Source: Vibrio sp. SCSIO 43137 (lineage in GTDB: Bacteria; Pseudomonadota; Gammaproteobacteria; Enterobacterales; Vibrionaceae). From it: a DNA stretch of 64,000 nt. Shown here piece after piece: positions 21,853 to 29,433 of this stretch. The position numbers were made by a program, and so were the translations under genes. Below the pieces are notes generated by a model, which had not been told where the DNA came from, ran no database searches, and saw nothing but the letters and a program-made list of their open reading frames with translations. The first letter of the stretch is position 1. Each line of letters begins with the position of its first letter. The DNA lies in the NCBI RefSeq assembly GCF_028201475.1, contig NZ_CP116383.1, forward strand, positions 1,240,001 through 1,304,000. Direction: 5' to 3'.

Positions 21853-24800
21853 TGAGAGCAAGAAGAAACGACAGTGGACAGATTTTCAAAGGAATAAAGA
21901 AAATTAAAACTGTAGGCCGTATAAGTGATTTTCCTAAAGCAATAGCAACTATTAACACTAAGTTAGGTTCCTTTTTTAATTTTGTGCCAAGCAACTTAGA
22001 AAATATTGAAAATATAATCCGCATACCCAGAAGTGACTTTTTTAAAGAGTTAGTGTGGCACTGCAATATAATATCTAGCCACAAAAGAATTATTAAAGAC
22101 TATATTTGTTTTAAAGAGCTTTACTCAGAGTACTTATTAAAAGGTGATTTTAAGAATGCTTTAGAAATATTGGATAAAATTGAAGCTAAGTGTGGTTGGT
22201 CTCTCTGGTTAATTGAAGCGAAGTTCTTTTGTTTACAACAATTAGACGGTCTCGAAGGTAACAAAGGCTTTTTGGAAGAAATATATGTAAGTAGAAGTCT
22301 ATCGGATGAATTTGATCTTGTTTACTATTTGTCATTTCTAATTAGCGAAAGGAATGAGGATGGTTGTAATATTGTTGAGTTTTATTACAGAATCAACAAA
22401 GTGCTTAATGATATTGATGATGATGAATTTTCTGATTATTTAGGATCTATTGTAAGTTATGTGGTGTTTAACGATATAAATAAAGATGTCTCTCCTTCTG
22501 ACCTTATTTGGAATTTTGCAACTTTGCCGTCAATTGATATGTATGAATTAATATTGAGATTGTTGGTAGAGTTTAAAAATGAACTTGATATAAGTGAGGT
22601 ACGTTTGCCAATTAGGATTCTTTTAGAAGTGTCTGAAAAGAGAATTAATAGAATTGCTAATTCATATGGAGTGTCAAAAGGTGAATATTGGGATGAACTA
22701 AATTGTTTTGACGGTACGAACCTTGTTTACCCTCAAATGTACAATAAACTAATAATGTTTGATTATATGCTTGATATACAAGGGGAGTATATAAATAAGT
22801 ATCACAATTCAATAAGGAGTATTGTCGAACAAAATGATGGTTTCAACGATGCGTTCACGTTTTTAACCCAATTTTCAGTAAATTTCAAACATGTTGATGA
22901 AATTTACTCAATGCTATATATCACCAGAGTATTTCTTGATGTTAGTGAAGTGAGATTGGTTAAAGATTTAGCTAGTGTATATGGAAAGGTAATATCTGAC
23001 TCGGATATTTTAGAACAACTTAAAGTAATGCTGAGGGATAATGAACTACCTAGTAAAATTGACTATATAAATTTGCTGGAAGAAAAACAAAGTAGAATGG
23101 AGTCAAATTTCCCAGTAAAGAAAATAGAATGTGCTGATTTCTCAAAGTATGTTTTAAGTCACTCATTAGTTATAAACTTTCATGCTCTCCTTCACGCAGA
23201 GATGTACTCTGAAGCATTTAGGTTGTTTGTTGACTCATATATATCAAATACAAATGTTAGTAGAATATTTAAATTGAGCAATTTTATTCAGGGTAGAAAA
23301 TGGAAATTCTATAAGAATTTAGATTCGTATGTTGATGCGACAATTGTATTAGATGCTTACAGCAACTTCATTCATGATGAAAAACAACTGTTTAACTTGA
23401 AAGCATGCTGGCGGTCATTTATGGCTGAGGTAAATGTTATAAATCCATCAGAGCTTACGCTTGAACATTTTAATGGAAATGAAAGTAAGTATCTGTATTT
23501 TTTAGAGCGAATATGCATTCCAGAAGTTATAGGCAGTGCTGCGAATGTCTATAATAGTGAAAGAGAAATTAAACTAGAGCGTATTGCTATATGCAATACT
23601 CTTTTAGAACATGAGCTAAATATTGATATAATTGAAGAAAGAGATGGTCTAGAACGTAGTATCGCGATTCTAGATGGATTAAATGAAGTAGAAATTGCAG
23701 GGCTAACAGTCGATCAAGAGAGATTTAAAATAGTTGCAAAAACGAAGCATCGTAATGATTTTAACAGGTATAAATCTTTCGTTGAACTAATGCTCAATAG
23801 GAAACAAGCTAGGAATGGAGATGAAGATAAAGGTGTTGGAGAGCATATACTGATTACCAAACCAATGGATGAAGGTGATACTATTTTAGTTAAGCTTATA
23901 CACGATTTGGGGGATATGTTTCTAAAGAACCAAGAGTTTGGATTAGACTATTATTTGAGTATGCGGATAAGACATGGACGATTGATAGGAGTATCTCGTG
24001 GACCTTTAGAAAGAAGAAAGCTTGTTACAAAATACTCTGAACAACACGAAAAATATCTAGATAATGAGTATTGGTACGATAAGTACAAGGATCATTTTGA
24101 TACTGACTCGTTAATCGAGCTTAATAAACTATTGTTAAATTTTTCTGATAAATTTGACAAGTTAATAAAGAGCTTTAAGGACAATCAGATTCAAGTGAGA
24201 TCAGATGATAAACCTCACGGTATGTTTTCAATAAAAATTACTCAAGGTGGTCTTGATATTCTAAAGGAGACAATTAAACCACAGACAAGTATGGATGATT
24301 TTTTAATGACCATAATTGAATATTTTTTAATATTGGTTGAAAGGTCATCTAAAGAAGTGAAATTTTTTATTGAATCTAATTTAAAGAAAAACATTAACTA
24401 TGAGCTTTATCACCTGCAATCTTCTATCGATACACTTGTAAAGAAAAATAATCTCTACATAAACCCTATGAGCTCTGAGATAGCTAGTGTTAGAACTGAG
24501 TTGAGCAAAACATTGGATGATATTTCTGCATGGTTTGATATATCTAGCGAGAACAAAACATCGATTAGAACATATTCTATGGAAGACGTTTTAGAAATAT
24601 CTTTGGCTAGAACTAAGAGAATTTATCAAGAGTTTTTCCCTAATGTTGTTAGTGACATAAAAATAACTGATCTTAAGTTTCATAGTAGTGCTCTTGCCTT
24701 GCTTGTTGATGTGTTTAATATTGTATTCTCTAATATTTATGTCCATGGAAGAAATAATGAGCCTGTGATTGATGTACTATTTAATAACACGCATAGCATT

Positions 24801-25049
24801 GATTCAAGAGTAATAAAAATAAATGTCATAGTAAAAAACGAGATAAATGAAAGATATGTTGACTATGAAAAATTAAACAAAATTAGGAACGAAATTGCAT
24901 CCAATCAATTAAAATCCAGACAAGAGGGAGGCTCAGGATTTCATAAGCTTGCTGCTATGCCGATTATATCTGAATCTAGTGATATTGATTTTGGATATGA
25001 TGAAGGTGAATTTTTCGTTAATTTAACTTTGAGTTTAGAGTTACTTTGA
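21849..25049 (+). CDS. dtcA: Detocs sensor kinase-like protein DtcA
   Basis: A 1066-residue cytoplasmic protein. The long N-terminal part (about 60-650) is helical with TPR-like units (for example YLLKGDFKNALEILDKIEAKCGWSLWLIEAKFFCL). The C-terminal part resembles a histidine kinase ATPase domain: an N-box-like LLVDVFNIVFSNIYVHG (about 951-967) and a G-box GGSGFHKLAA (1027-1036). A conserved-looking DYYLSMRIRHGRLIG lies near 700-715. In Detocs, DtcA senses phage infection and passes phosphate to receivers. Two receiver genes follow at once, as in known loci. The phosphorylated histidine is not certain from sequence. Strong AT bias separates it from upstream genes. ATG 21852 is an alternative start. 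Confidence 0.85.
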   Translation: MMRARRNDSGQIFKGIKKIKTVGRISDFPKAIATINTKLGSFFNFVPSNLENIENIIRIPRSDFFKELVWHCNIISSHKRIIKDYICFKELYSEYLLKGDFKNALEILDKIEAKCGWSLWLIEAKFFCLQQLDGLEGNKGFLEEIYVSRSLSDEFDLVYYLSFLISERNEDGCNIVEFYYRINKVLNDIDDDEFSDYLGSIVSYVVFNDINKDVSPSDLIWNFATLPSIDMYELILRLLVEFKNELDISEVRLPIRILLEVSEKRINRIANSYGVSKGEYWDELNCFDGTNLVYPQMYNKLIMFDYMLDIQGEYINKYHNSIRSIVEQNDGFNDAFTFLTQFSVNFKHVDEIYSMLYITRVFLDVSEVRLVKDLASVYGKVISDSDILEQLKVMLRDNELPSKIDYINLLEEKQSRMESNFPVKKIECADFSKYVLSHSLVINFHALLHAEMYSEAFRLFVDSYISNTNVSRIFKLSNFIQGRKWKFYKNLDSYVDATIVLDAYSNFIHDEKQLFNLKACWRSFMAEVNVINPSELTLEHFNGNESKYLYFLERICIPEVIGSAANVYNSEREIKLERIAICNTLLEHELNIDIIEERDGLERSIAILDGLNEVEIAGLTVDQERFKIVAKTKHRNDFNRYKSFVELMLNRKQARNGDEDKGVGEHILITKPMDEGDTILVKLIHDLGDMFLKNQEFGLDYYLSMRIRHGRLIGVSRGPLERRKLVTKYSEQHEKYLDNEYWYDKYKDHFDTDSLIELNKLLLNFSDKFDKLIKSFKDNQIQVRSDDKPHGMFSIKITQGGLDILKETIKPQTSMDDFLMTIIEYFLILVERSSKEVKFFIESNLKKNINYELYHLQSSIDTLVKKNNLYINPMSSEIASVRTELSKTLDDISAWFDISSENKTSIRTYSMEDVLEISLARTKRIYQEFFPNVVSDIKITDLKFHSSALALLVDVFNIVFSNIYVHGRNNEPVIDVLFNNTHSIDSRVIKINVIVKNEINERYVDYEKLNKIRNEIASNQLKSRQEGGSGFHKLAAMPIISESSDIDFGYDEGEFFVNLTLSLELL

Positions 25050-25057
25050 GGTTTATA

Positions 25058-25513
25058 ATGAAATTTCTTATTATTGAAGATGATGATTATAAAAACAATA
25101 AAATAATTGACTGTATCACTGACGCTTTTGAAGATGCAGTATTTAAATGTGCTAAATCTGTGAATTCTGCTGTCGTGTTATTAGAAAATTTAGAAGAGGA
25201 TTATATTGTATTATTAGATATGTCTCTTCCTACCTACGATCTAGATGGTTCATCTGGTGGTCGACCACAGGGATTTGGTGGGATCGAGATATTAAGAAAT
25301 ATGGACTTTTTCGACCTAAGTAATAAAGTGATTGTGATAACCCAATATGAAACTATTCCTGTTGGAAATCAAGAAATAGATTTAGATCAAATTCAAAATG
25401 AATTAAAAGATGAATTTGAGGAGACATTTTATGATCTTGTACATTTTAATGTTGTTTCGGATGCATGGAAAAATCAATTAATAGATTCAATTAAAGAGTT
25501 AGAAAATGATTAA
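25058..25513 (+). CDS. dtcB: Detocs stand-alone receiver DtcB
   Basis: A 151-residue single-domain response regulator. The acidic pocket is IIEDDD (residues 5-10), the phosphoacceptor is D54 in VLLDMSLPTYD, and the conserved switch Thr is in VIVITQYE (about 98-105). A longer-than-usual loop (DLDGSSGGRPQGFGGIEIL) follows the phosphorylation site, and there is no output domain. In Detocs this protein acts as a phosphate buffer that prevents accidental activation of DtcC. ATG 25058 has GAGG 6 bp upstream; a TTG 12 bp earlier overlaps the dtcA stop. Its 3' end overlaps dtcC by 8 bp. Confidence 0.88.
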   Translation: MKFLIIEDDDYKNNKIIDCITDAFEDAVFKCAKSVNSAVVLLENLEEDYIVLLDMSLPTYDLDGSSGGRPQGFGGIEILRNMDFFDLSNKVIVITQYETIPVGNQEIDLDQIQNELKDEFEETFYDLVHFNVVSDAWKNQLIDSIKELEND

Positions 25514-26696
25514 AATAATAATAGTAGATGATAGTGAAGAAAAAATTTCAGCAATATTATCTGGTCTACCAGAGAGTATTAGAAATAGTGTTGACATAGC
25601 AAAATCAAAATCATCAGCACAAAAAGCATTCTCAAAAAAAATTTACGACCTAGCTTTCATTGATCTAGCCCTTCCTCGGTATGACAATGAAGAACCATAT
25701 CCTAATGAAGGTGCAAACTTAGTACAGGAAATTAATGAGTTTGATTGGTTCAAGTCTCCCAAAAAGATATTAGCGATTACCCAGCATTCTGATTTAGAAA
25801 GAGAATACTCAGATTCATTAAAGGAACTTGGCGTTACACTACACTTTCACGATGGAACCGGTAATATAGTTGATATTGTAAAGTACCAGTATGAGACTAT
25901 AGAAAAAGCAAATAGACAGCTTGATTATAATTATGACGTATTGGTTATCGTTGCATTAGATGAAGAAGCAAGTCCAATTCTCAATGATGGTCGTTTTAAT
26001 TGGTCTAGGCAGGAAGTATCAGGGCTAGAAGATATTAATATTCGAGTTAGTTCATTATTGATAAATGATGAAACGAAAAAAGTTGCGATCGTTATATTGC
26101 CTAGAATGGGGCTAGTTAGCAGTGCTATCACAACATCTAGGGTTGTAAATGAAATTAGGCCACGTTATGTATTAATGCCTGGTATTTGCGCTGGTATAGA
26201 AGGCGAGGTTGAGCTAGGAGATATCATAGTAGCTAACCCCTCATGGGAGTGGCAAACTGGTAAATGGAAGGGAGATAGCTTTGCAATTGAGCCTTATCAG
26301 ATAGCTATTAATCAAAAAATGGCTGGGAGATTTGAACAGATGTTAGATAGTTCTATTTTAGATGAGTTGTGGAGAAACACCGACAATAAAAGACCCGAGA
26401 GCAAGCCTATATGCCATTTTGGACCAATGGTTTCTGGCTCTTCTGTCATTTCTAATTCGGACAAAGTAACAGAGTTAAAAGAGCAGCATAGAAAGTTGAT
26501 TGGTATTGAGATGGAAATTTTTGGCGTATATGCTGCCTGTACACAGTCAAACGTTAATCCCGATTTTATTGGATTTAAATCAGTATGTGATTTTGGCAAT
26601 GAACAAAAGGGCGATAGCTATCATAGCTACTGTTCAGAGATATGCGGAAAATTATGTTCAGATTTTGTAGAGTTTGTTTTGAGAAGTGATAAGTAG
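25506..26696 (+). CDS. dtcC: Detocs effector DtcC: receiver fused to nucleoside phosphorylase-type domain
   Basis: 396 residues. Residues 1-125 are a receiver (IIIVDDSE, phosphoacceptor D53 in FIDLALPRYD, ITQHSD). Residues about 143-390 are a PNP_UDP_1 (MTA/SAH nucleosidase-like) domain: VIVALDEEASP (147-157), LMPGICAGIEGEVELGDIIVA (223-243), the ribose-binding GIEMEIFGVYAA (333-344, E335/E337) and VCDFGNEQKGDSYH with D362 at the purine-binding Asp position. In characterised Detocs systems this effector cleaves ATP to adenine and ribose triphosphate, causing growth arrest during phage infection. Key residues are present, so it should be active. A hairpin follows about 90 bp downstream. Confidence 0.9.
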   Translation: MIKIIIVDDSEEKISAILSGLPESIRNSVDIAKSKSSAQKAFSKKIYDLAFIDLALPRYDNEEPYPNEGANLVQEINEFDWFKSPKKILAITQHSDLEREYSDSLKELGVTLHFHDGTGNIVDIVKYQYETIEKANRQLDYNYDVLVIVALDEEASPILNDGRFNWSRQEVSGLEDINIRVSSLLINDETKKVAIVILPRMGLVSSAITTSRVVNEIRPRYVLMPGICAGIEGEVELGDIIVANPSWEWQTGKWKGDSFAIEPYQIAINQKMAGRFEQMLDSSILDELWRNTDNKRPESKPICHFGPMVSGSSVISNSDKVTELKEQHRKLIGIEMEIFGVYAACTQSNVNPDFIGFKSVCDFGNEQKGDSYHSYCSEICGKLCSDFVEFVLRSDK

Positions 26697-26784
26697 CAAC
26701 ACTTGAGGTTCTATGGCGACGCATTGATATATTACGGCTTGTTGTAAAACGAGCAGCTAGTTAAATTATATCCAATCGAGATAA

Positions 26785-26804
26785 GAGAGCCCAAACGGGC
26801 TCTC
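26785..26804. terminator. Hairpin, probable terminator after dtcC
   Basis: A GAGAGCCC stem, AAAC loop and GGGCTCTC stem, perfect 8 bp. Only weak T-runs flank it. It sits between dtcC and the convergent small-gene remnant, so it may serve both strands. Confidence 0.55.
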
Positions 26805-26819
26805 CCTCCAAACTCAAAA

Positions 26820-27002
26820 TCAATCCCCATTAACCTTCTCATCAAACGCAATCAGTTCATGCAGATAGAGCAGTACGTAGTGCAGTTTGTCTTGGTTGTT
26901 GTCTGTGCTGGTGGCGTGCAGTTTTATTAGATAGTCGCGAGCTAGTGAGGGCAGGTAATCTTTGTCTGTGTTTGGGGTTAGGTGTTAGTTTAAATCAGCC
27001 AT
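26820..27002 (-). pseudogene. Small gene with an in-frame stop at codon 6
   Basis: A perfect GGAGG stands 5 bp before ATG 27002. The frame reads MADLN, then TAA (26987-26985), and then continues without further stops as HLTPNTDKDYLPSLARDYLI and on to HELIAFDEKVNGD, ending at TGA 26822-26820. One nonsense change of a 60-residue helical protein explains this. The long open frame after the stop and the strong ribosome-binding site show it was a real gene. Family unknown. Confidence 0.6.
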
Positions 27003-27152
27003 GGCGGCCTCCGTAGGCAATTTGTTTAATCACCACCCGAAGGTCTCAATCCCGACACCGGATTTTGCCGGTACCGAAACAGGGCATAAAAACATAGGCT
27101 TAGGTGCAATGCTTGTTTTGCTTGGCTTGTATGGTCGCTCGGAACTTTTCAG

Positions 27153-27170
27153 GCAGCTTTACTATAGTTA
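27153..27170. repeat. 18 bp direct repeat, copy 1
   Basis: GCAGCTTTACTATAGTTA is identical to 29137-29154. The similarity continues imperfectly (aataagtaat and gttaagcaat). The two copies bracket the YeeE/YedE and PUA-like genes. Confidence 0.6.
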
Positions 27171-27199
27171 AATAAGTAATCCGCTTGCGGGATCTGCTT

Positions 27200-28090
27200 A
27201 TGCTTTATGTGTCACTCGTTCTTATCGCTCTACTGGATTATTTAGCGCAATCTACGGGCTTGTGTATGGTTCGTGGCGTAAAAGAGACGGTGGCAGGTAA
27301 ACCTATGTTTCTGTTAGCTTTCGTATTCAGTGGTACGCTCTCTTGGTTTGCGTTTGCTTTATTCGGCGAGTTAAGTGGCACTGTCGACACATCAGCCTAT
27401 TACCCAAGCTGGCATGTATTGTTTGGCGGACTTCTGTTTGGTTTAGGAGCGGCATTTAACAGTGGTTGCGGCGTATCGACCATTAGCCGTTTGGCACGGG
27501 GGCACTTCGTCATGCTCGCAATCATTTGTGGCTGGCTGACTGCTTGGGTTGCTTTTTCTGCCTTGGACATCAATACAACCCGCGAAGCACTTGAAGTATC
27601 TTCACGCACCCAGTACACGGTATTGGTGCTGATTTCTGTATTCTTGCTTCTTATCATCTATAAGTTAAACGCAGAAAATCGAAAGCTATGGCTTTCGATG
27701 CTTGGAATTGGTTTGATGGCCGGAGCGGTTTTTATATATGAACCCCACTGGACACCAAGCGGGCTGTTAAAAGGGATCAGCCTTTCAATCTGGAACGGCA
27801 CGGACGATAGCTGGCCGAAGTTTGAACGCTTCCTTCTCATCTTCTTTTTGATCTTTGGAATGTTATTGGCTGCAATAATCATCCGATCATTTAAAGCAGA
27901 AACCGGTAACCTTAAACAGTACGTTCAGCATCTGTTTGCCGGAATACTAATGGGGCTTGGAGCTGTGCTGGCAGGTGGTGGGAATGACACTCAACTCTTG
28001 GTAGCTTTACCCGCTTTATCGCCGTCTGGTGCCCTTGCTGTTATCGCTATTGTTCTTGGGATTTATATTGGTGGGTTGGTTAGGCGGTAG
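27200..28090 (+). CDS. YeeE/YedE-family transporter (thiosulfate/sulfur transport-like)
   Basis: A membrane protein of about 296 residues with 8-9 hydrophobic segments. The YeeE/YedE hallmarks are two related halves with Gly-rich motifs (LFGGLLFGLGAAFNSGCGVSTISRLARGH and FAGILMGLGAVLAGGGNDTQLLVALPALSPSG). The first carries the conserved Cys implicated in sulfur-compound transport; the second half has lost it (GGGND). The start is uncertain: ATG 27200 is used, with TTG 27185 also in frame. No sulfurtransferase partner adjoins. It is inferred to move a reduced sulfur compound. Confidence 0.82.
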   Translation: MLYVSLVLIALLDYLAQSTGLCMVRGVKETVAGKPMFLLAFVFSGTLSWFAFALFGELSGTVDTSAYYPSWHVLFGGLLFGLGAAFNSGCGVSTISRLARGHFVMLAIICGWLTAWVAFSALDINTTREALEVSSRTQYTVLVLISVFLLLIIYKLNAENRKLWLSMLGIGLMAGAVFIYEPHWTPSGLLKGISLSIWNGTDDSWPKFERFLLIFFLIFGMLLAAIIIRSFKAETGNLKQYVQHLFAGILMGLGAVLAGGGNDTQLLVALPALSPSGALAVIAIVLGIYIGGLVRR

Positions 28091-28243
28091 GTCTTTGTTT
28101 CTTAAGGCCTATTTATAGTTAGTTTTGTTCTATCAGATTCCAGAAAAAACCACTTGTGGCCACAGAATAAGAGTTATGTGTTGCATTGCTTATTCCTGAG
28201 AGGGAAGATACTTTCAAATCAATGACATAACATGAAAGGTAAC

Positions 28244-28633
28244 ATGTCTAAGTATTATATTTGTAGCATCGGTGAGCCAGGAAGTGATTACGACGACGAT
28301 AATTTGAGACGCTGTATAATTGGTTCTGCTTATTATATGCATCAAAACTGTACGCAACGAGGCCAAATTGACAAGATAAAAGAAGATGATGTTTTGATTT
28401 TGAAGTATCAAAACAGTTTCTTCGCATATGGACGTGCCAGCGGTCCTATGATTGATGAAGGCACAGGAGGGTGGTGCTTAAAAGTACCAGTCGAAGGTTG
28501 GATTACCGGTAAAAGAACAAGTAAGTACGGTATTCAAAGCGCACAGCTCGAGGGTAATAGTTATGAAACTGTAAAATCAGTAGAGCGGGCGTTTGCCAGA
28601 GAGAAAATATCCGAGATTGGTGTTCCATTCTAA
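28244..28633 (+). CDS. Small PUA/EVE-like domain protein, tentative
   Basis: A 129-residue soluble protein. The order of short beta strands with an Ile/Lys-rich turn, KIKEDDVLILKYQNSFFAYGRASG, then a WCLKVPVEGWI strand, resembles PUA-like or EVE folds that recognise modified nucleic acids. AAAGGT stands just before ATG 28244; an ATG 12 bp upstream has no such site. It is a single gene between the YeeE/YedE gene and repeats. EVE-type domains are frequent in defence islands, and Detocs is 1.5 kb upstream, but the fold call is from pattern only. Confidence 0.55.
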   Translation: MSKYYICSIGEPGSDYDDDNLRRCIIGSAYYMHQNCTQRGQIDKIKEDDVLILKYQNSFFAYGRASGPMIDEGTGGWCLKVPVEGWITGKRTSKYGIQSAQLEGNSYETVKSVERAFAREKISEIGVPF

Positions 28634-28729
28634 AATCTGTAGATAGTTGTATTTACTGTTCCTGAACCATGGAATTTAGGTACCTGAGGATCTCAAGCAA
28701 TTTTAGCTGTCGCTGCTGTCGGGTTAGTG

Positions 28730-28927
28730 ATGTACCTGAAAAGAGAAGTAAGAAGCAAAATTGCCATTGCGGTGTTGAGCCTTACCATTTTGCCTGCATT
28801 TACTCTGGATGTGATTTTTAGTGAGCATCACCTGCCGAAGCTTGGGCATTTGGTCAGTTTTTGCTTAGGTGCTCTTTTGTTGCCTAGTCTCTCCCGATAT
28901 TCAAAACAAAGCTTATATCCGACGTGA
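28730..28927 (+). CDS. Short membrane-protein ORF, possibly truncated
   Basis: 65 residues with two hydrophobic stretches (IAIAVLSLTILPAFTLDVIF and LGHLVSFCLGALLLPSL). The frame stays open upstream to 28688 and encodes another hydrophobic stretch (AILAVAAVGLVMYL), so the visible ORF may be the 3' end of a lost gene. No convincing ribosome-binding site is present. Family unknown. Confidence 0.35.
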   Translation: MYLKREVRSKIAIAVLSLTILPAFTLDVIFSEHHLPKLGHLVSFCLGALLLPSLSRYSKQSLYPT

Positions 28928-28962
28928 TTATAACTGGTAACTCAAGGTGTAACTTCAGATTA

Positions 28963-28999
28963 CGGTATGCATTGCCACGCGAAGCATGGCAACGAGGGG
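28963..28999. repeat. Dispersed repeat family B hairpin
   Basis: cggtatgcattgccacgcgaagcatggcaacgaggg. It has the TTGCCACGC and GCATGGCAA arms of the family. Confidence 0.75.
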
Positions 29000-29032
29000 G
29001 AGTGGGATGCATGGCTCAGAACTTTCACCCCA

Positions 29033-29069
29033 CCGTATGTATTGCCACGCAGAGCATGAAAGCGGGGGA
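29033..29069. repeat. Dispersed repeat family B hairpin, decayed right arm
   Basis: ccgtatgtattgccacgcagagcatgaaagcggggg. The right arm has changed from TGGCAACG to TGAAAGCG, so pairing is partly lost. Confidence 0.6.
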
Positions 29070-29087
29070 TACTTGAGGATGACTGAG

Positions 29088-29110
29088 TTTAAAGTACCTG
29101 TCCCAATAAA
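29088..29110. repeat. Dispersed repeat family A, single arm
   Basis: tttaaagtacctgtcccaataaa is the rightmost family-A copy found. None is seen between here and 64 kb. Confidence 0.6.
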
Positions 29111-29136
29111 TACGTTAAGTTCTGGGATCTTTCTTT

Positions 29137-29154
29137 GCAGCTTTACTATAGTTA
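29137..29154. repeat. 18 bp direct repeat, copy 2
   Basis: GCAGCTTTACTATAGTTA, in the same orientation as 27153-27170, 1984 bp away. Confidence 0.6.
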
Positions 29155-29433
29155 GTTAAGCAATCATCGGCATAAAAGGTTTATTACTCTTGGTCGCTCA
29201 GCCTGAATTATCGCTTTCCTTTGCCATAGCGGATATTGCCTTTGTTCAGGGGAGGAATTTCGGACTTTTTACTTTTGGCACTTTGTCAACTGGTTCTTAT
29301 TGTTTTGTTACAAAGCCAAACAATAAATGTAATGAAATAATCTTATTTTATTGATATGTTCAATAGTTAAGTGCTAGATTTAAACGATCGTTCAAGCAGT
29401 AAAGCAGGCTGTTAAGTAAGAGAAAATGGTTAA

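Larger units (their letters stand above)
26697..27199. other. Intergenic region after Detocs, with a dead small gene
   Basis: About 500 bp. It contains a hairpin (26785-26804), a small gene remnant on the minus strand (26820-27002) and an 18 bp sequence that recurs at 29137 (27153-27170). Nothing else is recognised. Confidence 0.7.
28928..29433. other. Intergenic region with repeats of both families
   Basis: About 500 bp. It has two family-B hairpins (28963-28999, 29033-29069), one family-A arm (29088-29110) and the second copy of the 18 bp repeat (29137-29154). The promoter of the c-di-GMP gene should lie near its right end. No gene is seen. Confidence 0.7.
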
